Source: an uncultured Bacteroides sp. (GTDB lineage Bacteria > Bacteroidota > Bacteroidia > Bacteroidales > Bacteroidaceae). Taken from it: a stretch of DNA of 64,000 nt. Both the position numbers and the translations under genes were made by a program. The stretch lies in NCBI GenBank assembly GCA_900544675.1, contig UQVZ01000021.1, positions 4,951 through 68,950 on the forward strand, in the 5' to 3' direction. A model generated the notes under the pieces. The model searched no databases. It worked only from the letters and a program-made list of their open reading frames with translations, and was not told the DNA's origin. Position 1 is the first letter of the stretch. Every line of letters begins with the position of its first letter. Shown piece by piece: positions 7,793 through 16,326 of the stretch.

Positions 7793-9265
7793 ATGGAATT
7801 AGATATTAAATCATTGATCGGTGAAGCGACAGCCTATGACAAGAAACAGATGCTGGAAGTGAAGCGACCTAAAAGTTGGCTCAAAAGTGTCTCTGCCTTT
7901 GCCAATGGTGAGGGTGGGATACTGGTCTTTGGTATCAGTGATGAAGATGAGCTTGTGGGGCTTTCTGATGCAAAAGGAGATTCAGAGAGAATCAGTGAGG
8001 AGATAAAGAGTAAGCTTGACCCTGTTCCGACAGTCAAACTTGAATTCAAGGAAACAGACGGGAAGATGCTTGTGCTGTTGCATATATATCCAGGACAGGA
8101 GACGCCATATTATTATATCGGTGATAAACAGCGTCTTGCTTTCGTTCGTGTCGGTAACGAGTCTGTTGTTGCAGATCGGATTCAATTGAAAAATCTTGTC
8201 CTGAAAGGCGCCGGCAGAACTTATGACAGCCTGCCTTCCAATTACAGATTTGTGGATATGGCATTTTCAAAACTCAGATCCGTCCATTACAAACGGCTGC
8301 AGCGTTCGTTTGATGACAGCGAATTCGTATCATGGGGTATTGTAGATGAAAACGGTAATCTAACAAATGCCGGAGCGTTGTTGGCTGATGAATCCCCTAT
8401 AAGACAGTCTCGTATTTTCTGCACACGGTGGAATGGTCTGGATATGACCAGTGGTTTGGGAGAAGCGATAGACGATGTTGAATTGGAAGGTTGTGTGATT
8501 GCCCAGTTGCAGGATGCCGTGTCTTTTGTGAGAAATAACTCTCATAAAAAATGGTGGAAAGAGAATGACTATCGTAAGGAACTGCCAGATTATCCCGAAC
8601 GTGCGGTGACGGAGGCGATTGCAAATGCAATCATCCATCGTGATTACTTGCAGATGGGAAGTGAGATACATATTGACATGTATGATGACAGGCTGGAAAT
8701 ATATTCTCCTGGAGGAATGATGGACGGCAGGCTTATCCAGCAGTTGAATCCGCTTACTGTGCCATCCAAAAGAAGGAATCCGTTATTGGCTGATTTCTTC
8801 AGCCGACTTGGACTTATGGAACGGAGAGGCAGCGGAATGAAAAAGATAATTGATTCCTATAAGAGGTTTGAGGGGTTGTCTAATTATCATATTCCTGAAT
8901 TCCAGTCAAATACATCGGAGTTTCATGTGACATTATGGAATTTGAACTATGGAAGTGATGGTGTAATGGATGAAAAAGAGTTCCTAAAAGCAGATAAAGG
9001 AACTGAGAAAGAGTTCCTAAAAGAGGATAATAAGTTCCGGAAAGAGTTCCTGAAAGCACAGCGGATGATTTACAAAATGATTTCCTCAAATCCGAGAATC
9101 ACAATTGCCGAAATGGCTGTGAACATAGGTGTTTCTGACCGACAGGTGCGTAAATATCTCAAGAGAATGACAGATATGAAGTTCATTGCCAGAGAAGGAG
9201 GCCGGAAGAATGGAACGTGGAGAATAATAGACGGTGATTACGAAGATTTCTTTGAAAGAATCTGA
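7793..9265 (+). CDS. AlbA_2 (Schlafen-type) / GHKL ATPase putative regulator with C-terminal winged helix
   Basis: 490-aa protein of the COG2865-like group. Residues ~1-125 form the AlbA_2 domain (KKQMLEVKRPKSWLKSVSAFANGEGGILVFGI). Residues ~265-370 form a GHKL-type ATP-binding region, with the N-box EAIANAIIHRDY and the G-box-like RLGLMERRGSGMKKI. The end is a winged helix (ITIAEMAVNIGVSDRQVRKYLKRM). The linker holds three KEFLK(A/E) units (~395-425). The ATG at 7793 begins the AlbA_2 domain directly. Such proteins are predicted regulators, and some occur in defence settings. It stands alone here, with lower GC than neighbouring housekeeping genes, which hints at acquisition. The call is by architecture. 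Confidence 0.85.
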   Translation: MELDIKSLIGEATAYDKKQMLEVKRPKSWLKSVSAFANGEGGILVFGISDEDELVGLSDAKGDSERISEEIKSKLDPVPTVKLEFKETDGKMLVLLHIYPGQETPYYYIGDKQRLAFVRVGNESVVADRIQLKNLVLKGAGRTYDSLPSNYRFVDMAFSKLRSVHYKRLQRSFDDSEFVSWGIVDENGNLTNAGALLADESPIRQSRIFCTRWNGLDMTSGLGEAIDDVELEGCVIAQLQDAVSFVRNNSHKKWWKENDYRKELPDYPERAVTEAIANAIIHRDYLQMGSEIHIDMYDDRLEIYSPGGMMDGRLIQQLNPLTVPSKRRNPLLADFFSRLGLMERRGSGMKKIIDSYKRFEGLSNYHIPEFQSNTSEFHVTLWNLNYGSDGVMDEKEFLKADKGTEKEFLKEDNKFRKEFLKAQRMIYKMISSNPRITIAEMAVNIGVSDRQVRKYLKRMTDMKFIAREGGRKNGTWRIIDGDYEDFFERI

Positions 9266-9333
9266 TTGAATGATATAGACAAGCTTACGAAAGAAGAGAG
9301 GCACCGTTGTATGTCAGCAATAGAAAAAAAATA

Positions 9334-9384
9334 AAAAATGCCGGTGGAATGAACAAAGCTGTTTGTCCTGCCGGTATTTTTTTA
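9334..9384 (+). terminator. Rho-independent terminator of the AlbA_2 gene
   Basis: CCGG (9341-9344) pairs with CCGG (9371-9374), extended by flanking A/T tracts, with ACAAA/TTTGT inside. A run of seven T follows. The rest of the 373-bp gap (9266-9637) holds only the barrel-gene promoter and a short imperfect repeat, AAGGGA/TCCCTT (9547-9564). Confidence 0.75.
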
Positions 9385-9562
9385 TTTTCAAATTATCAAT
9401 GTTTAAATGATAAATAGATAGTGTCATGGACTTGATTTTTTCTCTTGTCGCATTCCCGATATATTGTTAAATAAAATCTTGAGCGCAAGTCTTTTAATAG
9501 ATACAGATTCGTTACATTAATGCTATTTCGACCAATTTCCCAATTTAAGGGAAATGCCTCCC

Positions 9563-9593
9563 TTTAGATGTGATAGGAGGTGCCGTACCTTTG
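9563..9593 (+). promoter_or_regulatory. Promoter of the barrel/GH3 operon
   Basis: TTTA (9563-9566) and TACCTTTG (9586-9593) with 19 bp between. The imperfect AAGGGA/TCCCTT repeat overlaps the -33 side and could be an activator site. Confidence 0.6.
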
Positions 9594-9637
9594 CCAATGA
9601 AAAATTTACTTAATTATTAACCTTAAAAGAGAATAGC

Positions 9638-11122
9638 ATGATGTGTAAAAAGATTTTGCTTCTAGGGTGTTTCAGTGTCGTTTTAGGTGTTGCACAAGCT
9701 CAGTTTGTGCCTCTTACACGAAATACCAATATTGCAAGGTCGGAGAATTTTCCGGTAAATGATGGTGGTATGTCTTATTATGTCAGAGCGTCTATGTATG
9801 GTTTCGGGCAAGATGGCGGAGAAACCGGAAGTGATAACTATGATTTTGCCAGCACCTTTGCAGAAGTCGGTGCCAGGGCAAATTACAAATGGGGGTTTGA
9901 CGATGGTTATATCATCTTAGCTGCTGAAGGAAGACTTCGGTATGGACAGTATTTTAACGGAAAGCTGAATAATGATGATTATCCTGGCATGGTCCTGAAT
10001 ACGAATGGCAGATATGAAACGACATTCGATCTTCGCGACTTATATGTTGGCTACCGGGGACGTAAGTGGGAAATTATTTTTGGAAATCAGAATATCCAGT
10101 GGGGACGCGGAATGGGCTCTAATCCGACTAACAATCTTTCTGCCAGCGATATGTTCTTTTTGTCTGCAGGTGCCGGAGATGGTAATATGTATAATCTCAT
10201 GCTTTCAGCCGATTATCAAATAAATAAAGGACTTGACATTCAAGTTGTTGGAGTGCCACTTGTGCAAAGTTCAAAGATGCCCCTGCAACTATTTAATCTT
10301 GGTTCTTTGAACCTGACAGACCAACAAGTGCCTGAAGCTAAAATTAAAAATGGTGCTATTGCAGCTCGGTTGAATCTTGCAGGTATGCAGTCCGGATTCT
10401 CCATTTCATATTTCAATGGATACGACCCTTTCACTACGCTTTTTGCAAATATGGACCAAGCAACCGAGGCGTCGGAAGCACATACAGTACTTTGTCGGAA
10501 ACAAACCATTGGCGCAGACTTTAGTTATACTTTTCCCGGCAATCCGCGTGGCGGAAATTTTGTGCCTACGAATAGTTGGACTATTTTTGGCGAGTTTGGC
10601 TATAACATCTATAATAAGAAAGAAAAAGCTAAAGGGTATATCCCGCAAGATAATTTGGCATTTAATTTGGGCGCGCGCAGGATTGTCAATATGCGCAACA
10701 ATGTAGATATGTTTATGTTATCGGCTGCCTGGTATGGTAAATTTACTCCTAATCTTACAGACCTTAATAATGATGCCACTGATTTTGATGAAATGCTGTA
10801 TGTTACGAATCAGACTTTGAGCCGTTTTTTTAATGGGCAGCAGAAAAAATTGAATCATACTTTGATGTTTGTAGCTTCTCAATCGGCTATTCGCCGTAAG
10901 CTGAACTTTTCACTGATGTATTCTTTAGAACTGATGAAGCCGTTGGAGTTTATGAGTACAGAAGAGGGAGACCGAAACATGACGCTTAATGTGCAAGGCG
11001 TTTACAACATTTCTAATACATTGTCTCTGACTGCCGGCTATATGCGTATGTTTGGTGCTTCGTCACCAATGTATGGTCCTGTTATGGGCGGTGTTTTTGC
11101 AGAATTAAAAGCAAGATTTTAA
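9638..11122 (+). CDS. Outer-membrane beta-barrel protein of unknown family
   Basis: 494 aa with a signal peptide ending at AQA-QF (~22). The rest alternates short polar and aromatic strands and ends in the strand GGVFAELKARF with C-terminal Phe, as in outer-membrane barrels. The stretch YVGYRGRKWEIIFGNQNIQWGRGMGSNPTNN recalls porin-like families (DUF1302- or Wzi-type), where a WG(R) strand precedes an NP loop, but I cannot place it in one. There is no plug domain or TonB box, so it is not a TonB receptor. It lies 26 bp upstream of a secreted GH3 enzyme in an evident operon, suggesting passage of sugars produced or used by that enzyme. Confidence 0.75.
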   Translation: MMCKKILLLGCFSVVLGVAQAQFVPLTRNTNIARSENFPVNDGGMSYYVRASMYGFGQDGGETGSDNYDFASTFAEVGARANYKWGFDDGYIILAAEGRLRYGQYFNGKLNNDDYPGMVLNTNGRYETTFDLRDLYVGYRGRKWEIIFGNQNIQWGRGMGSNPTNNLSASDMFFLSAGAGDGNMYNLMLSADYQINKGLDIQVVGVPLVQSSKMPLQLFNLGSLNLTDQQVPEAKIKNGAIAARLNLAGMQSGFSISYFNGYDPFTTLFANMDQATEASEAHTVLCRKQTIGADFSYTFPGNPRGGNFVPTNSWTIFGEFGYNIYNKKEKAKGYIPQDNLAFNLGARRIVNMRNNVDMFMLSAAWYGKFTPNLTDLNNDATDFDEMLYVTNQTLSRFFNGQQKKLNHTLMFVASQSAIRRKLNFSLMYSLELMKPLEFMSTEEGDRNMTLNVQGVYNISNTLSLTAGYMRMFGASSPMYGPVMGGVFAELKARF

Positions 11123-11148
11123 TTTATCATTTATTTAAATAGGAATTT

Positions 11149-13329
11149 ATGAAAAAATATAAATTGTTTATTGTAGCTGTTTTCGGCTTGGCATCTGTGG
11201 GAATAAACACGGTCAATGCTCAAATCCAAGATGTTGATAAACTCATCAATGAGATGACTCCGGAAGAGAAGTTTGAACAGATGTGGGGATTGCCCCAAAG
11301 AAATAATCATACAGAGTTAAGCGCTTTAGCTGAAGGGCTAACAGGGAAAGGCTTGATGGTGACAAGTGGACGTAACGAGAAGCGAGGCATTCCCGGGTTT
11401 ACATTTGTAGATGGTCCTAAAGGCGTATCTTATCACGGTAAGCATACTATCTATCCGGCTCCGGTTTTACGCGGATGTTCTTTTGATAAGGAACTAGAGT
11501 TTCGTGTTGGTGAAGCGTTGGCATTGGAAACAGCAGCTTGCGGTGGAAATTATATTGGTGCAGTGACATTAAATCTGATTACGCATCCACAATGCGGGCA
11601 AGCGGAATTATGGTATGGCGAAGACCCTTTCCTGGCTGCTTTAATGGGAGTGCAATTGACTAAAGGCATTCAGAATAATCATCAGGTTATGGCATGTGCC
11701 AAGCATTTTGCTATGTTTGAATTGGAAACAAACAAGGGAGAAATCAATGCCGTGGTAAAGCCACGTGCATTGAATGAAATCTACTTAGTGCCGTTTATGA
11801 AAGCGGTACAGGAGGGCAATGTGGCATCCATGATGACGAGTTATAATAAAGTGAACGGCACATTTACGAGTGAACATAAAGAACTGTTGACAGATATTGC
11901 CCGTAAGCGTTGGGGATTCAAAGGATTTTATACATCGGATTGGGGATTTGGTGTGTATAATGGGCTTAATGCACTGAAAGCCGGTCAGAATGTAGAGATG
12001 CCTAACGAAATTCACTATCGCGCCGATTCGCTTTATTTACTGATGGATAAAGGACTGGTTACATGGAAAGAGATTGATGATTTGATTCGGCCTACTATTG
12101 CAACTAAACTTCAGTATAGTGAAAACAAGGCTCGTTCGCTAAGTAAAAATGAGAAAGAAACTCTTCGCAATCTGTCACAGGAAGTTGCAGAGAAATCAAT
12201 GGTGTTGCTTAAAAATGAAGGGCAATTGCCTTTTGATGTACGTGGCATGAAGCGTGTCTTGGTTGTAGGAGAGTTGGCTAAATCGGGTAATATGGGTGAA
12301 TACCATTATGTCCCCAGTCATGATTTTTGGAATGTTGTCACTCCGCTTCGCGGTCTGCGGCGTTATTTGAAACAATATGGTGTAAATGTAGTTTACACTT
12401 CAGGCAATGATCTTAATGAGTTGCAAATGTTGGCTCAGACTGCCGATGCTATTGTCGTATGTATCGGACGTACAGATTATACACAGAGTCAAGTATCGGT
12501 CAATCCGGATACGATGTCGCCGTTGGCGGAATATAACGGCGGCGATCGCAAGAATCTTGATATAACCAGCCAAGAGCATAATATGCTTAGAACAGCTTAC
12601 CGTATGCAGAAAAAGATGGCAGTAGTTTACTTTGGAGGATCTGCGGTCATTACTGAAACTTGGGAACGTTTGGCACCTGCTATTGTTTATGGAGGATTTG
12701 CCGGAATGAATGGAGGAAATGCGTTGGCAAAAATATTATTTGGAGAAGTCAATCCTTCCGGTAAACTTTCTTTCTCCATGTACGAGCGTGAAAGCGATTA
12801 TCCTGATATGCCGGACAATCCGTTTTTTAAGTTGACGACTAAAGATGATGATTTCAATCCCTGGATAGATCCCTATGATGTAAATTATGATTATTATTTT
12901 GGCTATATGTTAGCGGATAAAAAAGGTATAAAGATATCTTATCCTTTTGGTTTCGGATTGAGTTATACTACTTTCCGGATAGGTCAACCTTCAGTGGACA
13001 AATCGAGTTACGGTGAAGAGGAAAGCGTAACTGTACGTTGCACTGTAACGAATACGGGAAATCGTCAGGGAGGTGAAGTGCTGCAAGCTTATATAGGTGT
13101 GGATAATTCTATAGTAGATCGTCCCAAAAAGGCATTGAAAAACTTTAGCAAGGTTTATCTGGAACCGGGGGAAAGCAAACAGGTGGAAATGAATATTCCT
13201 GTCAAGGATCTTGCTTATTGGGATGAGGAAAGTAATGATTGGAAAATAGAAAAGACCGGTTATAAACTTTATATTGGCACTTCTTCACAAGATAAGGATT
13301 TGCAGACCATTACATTTAATGTCCGCTGA
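11149..13329 (+). CDS. Secreted glycoside hydrolase family 3 protein
   Basis: 726 aa with a signal peptide (cleavage near VNAQ, ~25). Domains: (beta/alpha)8 barrel (~28-330), alpha/beta sandwich (~345-560) and C-terminal Fn3-like domain (~615-725). The nucleophile is Asp264 in YTSDWGFG; the conserved KHF (185-187) and MMTSYNKVNG are present. FGFGLSYTTF precedes the Fn3-like part. The usual substrate-binding stretch (DPRWGRxxE) is replaced here by HPQCGQAELWYGEDP (~146-160). The sugar preference may therefore differ from ordinary beta-glucosidases. It is second in the operon after the barrel protein; an AraC regulator faces it. Confidence 0.92.
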   Translation: MKKYKLFIVAVFGLASVGINTVNAQIQDVDKLINEMTPEEKFEQMWGLPQRNNHTELSALAEGLTGKGLMVTSGRNEKRGIPGFTFVDGPKGVSYHGKHTIYPAPVLRGCSFDKELEFRVGEALALETAACGGNYIGAVTLNLITHPQCGQAELWYGEDPFLAALMGVQLTKGIQNNHQVMACAKHFAMFELETNKGEINAVVKPRALNEIYLVPFMKAVQEGNVASMMTSYNKVNGTFTSEHKELLTDIARKRWGFKGFYTSDWGFGVYNGLNALKAGQNVEMPNEIHYRADSLYLLMDKGLVTWKEIDDLIRPTIATKLQYSENKARSLSKNEKETLRNLSQEVAEKSMVLLKNEGQLPFDVRGMKRVLVVGELAKSGNMGEYHYVPSHDFWNVVTPLRGLRRYLKQYGVNVVYTSGNDLNELQMLAQTADAIVVCIGRTDYTQSQVSVNPDTMSPLAEYNGGDRKNLDITSQEHNMLRTAYRMQKKMAVVYFGGSAVITETWERLAPAIVYGGFAGMNGGNALAKILFGEVNPSGKLSFSMYERESDYPDMPDNPFFKLTTKDDDFNPWIDPYDVNYDYYFGYMLADKKGIKISYPFGFGLSYTTFRIGQPSVDKSSYGEEESVTVRCTVTNTGNRQGGEVLQAYIGVDNSIVDRPKKALKNFSKVYLEPGESKQVEMNIPVKDLAYWDEESNDWKIEKTGYKLYIGTSSQDKDLQTITFNVR

Positions 13330-13349
13330 CATAAGATGAATTTAAATAT

Positions 13350-13388
13350 AAGAGAAGAGAGGTTATCTTACTAATTTCTCTTCTCTTT
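13350..13388. terminator. Bidirectional terminator between GH3 and the AraC regulator
   Basis: AAGAGAAGAGA (13350-13360) and TCTCTTCTCTT (13377-13387) are exact complements separating two converging genes. Confidence 0.8.
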
Positions 13389-13389
13389 G

Positions 13390-14286
13390 CTATTTTAGTC
13401 TGTATGCTTTGGGGGAGATTCCCTCATGTGTTTTAAAGTATTTCCCGAAACTGGACTGGTCTGCAAAATTTAGTTCATAGCTGATTTGTTGGATGCTAAG
13501 CATAGACGATTTAAGCAGCGCTTTGGCTTCCAGTATTACGTATTCGTCAATCCAATCGTTCGCCGGTTTTCCTGAATGTTCTTTAATGACTTGAGACAGG
13601 TATTTAGGGGTCAGATTAAGTTTGCTGGCGTAAAATGTCACTTGTCTCTCTTGTTTATAGTGTTTTTTGACTAATTCCATAAAGCGTATGAATGTATCTT
13701 CCTGTTTCGATATCTGAACCGTATCTGAAAAGGATGAAATATCGGGATGTTGCTGGTAGTAAAGCGAAAGCAACAAGTAGCGTATTGCATCCTTTAGGTG
13801 GGGGTTGTCGGAACGGTTCATTGTGCTTTTTAGCAAATAAAAATAAGTTTTATTCAGTGTCAGCTCTTCTTCGTCCCAAGAGATTACCGGATGCAGGGAA
13901 ACAGAAAGTGAGATTTCCATTCGTTCCCGGATGTGCGAAATAAGTTCGTCGGCAAGTGTTGCTGACAAGACATTAAATTTCCCTTCAATGTCATCACTAA
14001 CGGAATCAAACTGTAAGATTTCGTCTTTAGGCAGTATTACCATGCAAGGAGCTACGGCTTCGAATTTTTTCATACCTATTTTTCCGACCAGTTTGCCCCG
14101 TTCGCAAAAAAAAGAAATCACTACATTTATTTTAAACGGATAGGGGAATAAAGGCAATAGCTTGAGATTGTCTGATATAAAAAAATAATCATCAATTGCT
14201 TGTAGCTTATTTTCTGCTAATTTTTTTCGTAAATAATGTTCCCACGTCAGTGGGGTAATGTTTTTTTTCATGAAATGTTTTTTCAT
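13390..14286 (-). CDS. AraC-family transcriptional regulator
   Basis: 298 aa. The N-terminal ~180 residues are a cupin-like ligand domain (AVAPCMVILPKDEILQFD fits the barrel edge). The C-terminal ~100 residues carry the two AraC helix-turn-helix motifs: FYASKLNLTPKYLSQVIKEH and SIQQISYELNFADQSSFGKYF, ending in GISPKAYR. Start could be 14286 or ATG 14271 (MKKHFMKKNIT). It converges on the barrel/GH3 operon and is the obvious candidate for its activator. The ligand is unknown. GC is low, like that operon, so the three may have moved together. Confidence 0.92.
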   Translation of the reverse strand: MKKHFMKKNITPLTWEHYLRKKLAENKLQAIDDYFFISDNLKLLPLFPYPFKINVVISFFCERGKLVGKIGMKKFEAVAPCMVILPKDEILQFDSVSDDIEGKFNVLSATLADELISHIRERMEISLSVSLHPVISWDEEELTLNKTYFYLLKSTMNRSDNPHLKDAIRYLLLSLYYQQHPDISSFSDTVQISKQEDTFIRFMELVKKHYKQERQVTFYASKLNLTPKYLSQVIKEHSGKPANDWIDEYVILEAKALLKSSMLSIQQISYELNFADQSSFGKYFKTHEGISPKAYRLK

Positions 14287-14556
14287 ATATTTCGAGATTT
14301 AAGGATTAAAACTAAAGTCATGGCTATTTTCAACTATAAATAGTCGCTCTAAGTTTGTGCATTTCAGGTTTTTGTCTCTTCTGAGTAAAGTTAGAAATAA
14401 TTTATGAGAAAAGCTAAGATTTATGTGATAAAAATAGGTAAATGACTGTGCCAACACGTATTACGATTGTAACATGAGAATCTTTATATGGAGGCATTGG
14501 ACTAAATGATAATGTTTTTTGCTTTCTCCCCTAAGGCGGATATGGCGGGAAAAGCG

Positions 14557-14564
14557 TACCTTTG
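14557..14564 (+). promoter_or_regulatory. -7 box of the THUMP-like methyltransferase gene
   Basis: TACCTTTG, 19 bp before ATG 14584; the -33 region is weak. The 14287-14556 gap shows nothing else definite. Confidence 0.6.
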
Positions 14565-14583
14565 CGGAAGATAGATTGTATGT

Positions 14584-15783
14584 ATGAAAAAGTATTCTTC
14601 CGAAACACTTGCTTTTATCTGTGCACATCGGAAAGACGATGTGCGTGTCTTGGCGCTTCAAGCCCGGAAATATCCTTTGGTGGATATGGCGGAAGCTGTC
14701 GTGCAGATAGCCGGACGGCAGATTGCCGAGAAAAAGATTCCTTCGTGGGCAGAGATAGAAGGGATAGGGTATCCTCCTCACCTGTCGATGGAGCAATGTT
14801 CTTCCGAAGCGGCGGCACGTTATAAGGCTTCGTTGGTGAAGGGAGAGACCTTTGCCGATTTGACCGGCGGATTGGGAGTGGATTGTTCTTTTATGGCACG
14901 GCGCTTCCGTCAGGCTGATTATGTGGAGCGTCAAGAGTCTTTATGTGAATTGGCTGTTCATAACTTTGCTTTATTGGGATTGGAACATATTCGTGTGCAT
15001 TGTGCCGACGGTGTCAGTTATCTGCAAGAGATGGAACCGGTGGATTGCCTGTTTCTGGACCCTGCCCGCAGGGATAGTCATGGCGGAAAAACCGTAGCTG
15101 TTTCCGATTGTGAACCCGATGTGAGCGCGCTCGAACCGTTGCTGGTAGAGAAAGGCAGGCAGGTGATGATTAAGTTGTCTCCCATGCTCGACCTGAGCAA
15201 TGCTTTTCAGGCATTGAAACATATTTCACAAGTGCATATTGTAGCTGTTCATAACGAGTGCAAAGAGTTGATAATTCTGTTAGAAAAGCATCGTGGAATG
15301 ACGGATAAGGCTGATACAGAAGTGCGTATCAGTTGTGAACAGATTGTTGATAACTTGTTGAATCCGCCTTTCATATTTACGTTATCCGAGGAAAAGAATG
15401 CGGCATGTGAGTGGGCAGACAGGGTAGAGTCTTATTTATATGAGCCGGGAGTAGCTTTGCTGAAAGCAGGAGCTTACCGTTTGCTCTCCTCGCGTTACGG
15501 CGTAAAGAAATTGCATTCCAACAGCCACCTTTATACTTCGGATAAGGCAATGGATTTTCCCGGACGTTGTTTCCGGGTAGAAGCGGTATCGGGTTTCGGC
15601 AAAAAAGAATTGAAGACCTTGTTGCAAGGAGTGGAGAAAGCCAACTTGACGGTACGCAATTTCCCTGCTTCGGTGGCAGAGTTACGGAAGAAGCTGAAGC
15701 TGAAAGAAGGTGGCGATGTCTATTTGTTTGCCACTACGTTGAAGAATGGAGAACGGGTGTTGATAAAATGTTTAAAAGCCTGA
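14584..15783 (+). CDS. SAM-dependent methyltransferase with THUMP-like domain, probably RNA-modifying
   Basis: 399-aa cytoplasmic protein. The N-terminal ~75 residues are helical. The Rossmann methyltransferase follows, with motif I as TFADLTGGLGVDCSFMA (~95-111) and an acidic-residue loop YVERQESLC. The catalytic-type motif IV is DCLFLDPARR (~157-166), which is the D-P-A form rather than NPPY. The C-terminal third (SRYGVKKLHSNSHLYTS and FPGRCFRVEAV) corresponds to the THUMP-like domain of this conserved Bacteroidetes family. Target RNA or protein is not known. A hairpin shared with sufE ends the transcript. Confidence 0.85.
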   Translation: MKKYSSETLAFICAHRKDDVRVLALQARKYPLVDMAEAVVQIAGRQIAEKKIPSWAEIEGIGYPPHLSMEQCSSEAAARYKASLVKGETFADLTGGLGVDCSFMARRFRQADYVERQESLCELAVHNFALLGLEHIRVHCADGVSYLQEMEPVDCLFLDPARRDSHGGKTVAVSDCEPDVSALEPLLVEKGRQVMIKLSPMLDLSNAFQALKHISQVHIVAVHNECKELIILLEKHRGMTDKADTEVRISCEQIVDNLLNPPFIFTLSEEKNAACEWADRVESYLYEPGVALLKAGAYRLLSSRYGVKKLHSNSHLYTSDKAMDFPGRCFRVEAVSGFGKKELKTLLQGVEKANLTVRNFPASVAELRKKLKLKEGGDVYLFATTLKNGERVLIKCLKA

Positions 15784-15817
15784 TGGGGTATTAATCACCC
15801 TTAGCGTGTTTCTTTCC

Positions 15818-15867
15818 TTTTACCTTCTGCAAGTTTTCCGGAGAAGCGGAACTTGCAGAAGGTAAAA
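15818..15867. terminator. Bidirectional terminator with an 18-bp perfect stem
   Basis: TTTTACCTTCTGCAAGTT (15818-15835) is exactly complementary to 15850-15867. It lies between converging genes, and each side ends in T or A runs. Confidence 0.9.
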
Positions 15868-15876
15868 AGAGGTGAA

Positions 15877-16314
15877 TCAGGATGCCTTTTCCGCTTCTTT
15901 GGCTTTGAAAGCCAGCGCATACATGCGCATTTGTTTCACCATGGCCAGCAGACCGTTGCTGCGGGTGGGAGACAGATGCTCTTTCAGTCCTATCTTTTCG
16001 ATGAAATACAGGTCGGCATTCAAGATTTCGTCGGGCGTATGTCCCGATACCACTTTTATCAGCAGGGCGATGATGCCTTTCACGATGAGCGCGTCGCTTT
16101 CTGCCTGGAAAATGATTTTCCCGTCCACCAGGTCTGCCTGAAGCCATACCCGGCTCTGGCATCCGTCTATCAGGTTCTGTTCGGTCTTGTATTGTTCGTC
16201 AAGCGGTTTTTGTTCGTTGCCTAAGTCGATAAGCAACTGGTATTTGTCCATCCAGTCGTCGAAGTCACTGAATTCTTCGATGACTTCGTCTTGCAGTTCA
16301 TTGATTGTTTTCAT
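15877..16314 (-). CDS. sufE: Cysteine desulfuration protein SufE
   Basis: Accepts persulfide sulfur from the cysteine desulfurase SufS and passes it to the SufBCD scaffold for iron-sulfur cluster assembly. 145 aa, usual length. The acceptor cysteine lies in LIDGCQSRVWL (~49-59), the SufE/CsdE signature. DALIVKGIIALLIKV and LSPTRSNGLLAMVKQM complete the family pattern. The rest of the suf genes are not nearby. The start lies 12 bp after the glutaminyl cyclase stop, so the two are cotranscribed. Confidence 0.95.
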   Translation of the reverse strand: MKTINELQDEVIEEFSDFDDWMDKYQLLIDLGNEQKPLDEQYKTEQNLIDGCQSRVWLQADLVDGKIIFQAESDALIVKGIIALLIKVVSGHTPDEILNADLYFIEKIGLKEHLSPTRSNGLLAMVKQMRMYALAFKAKEAEKAS

Positions 16315-16326
16315 ATCCTTGATGTT

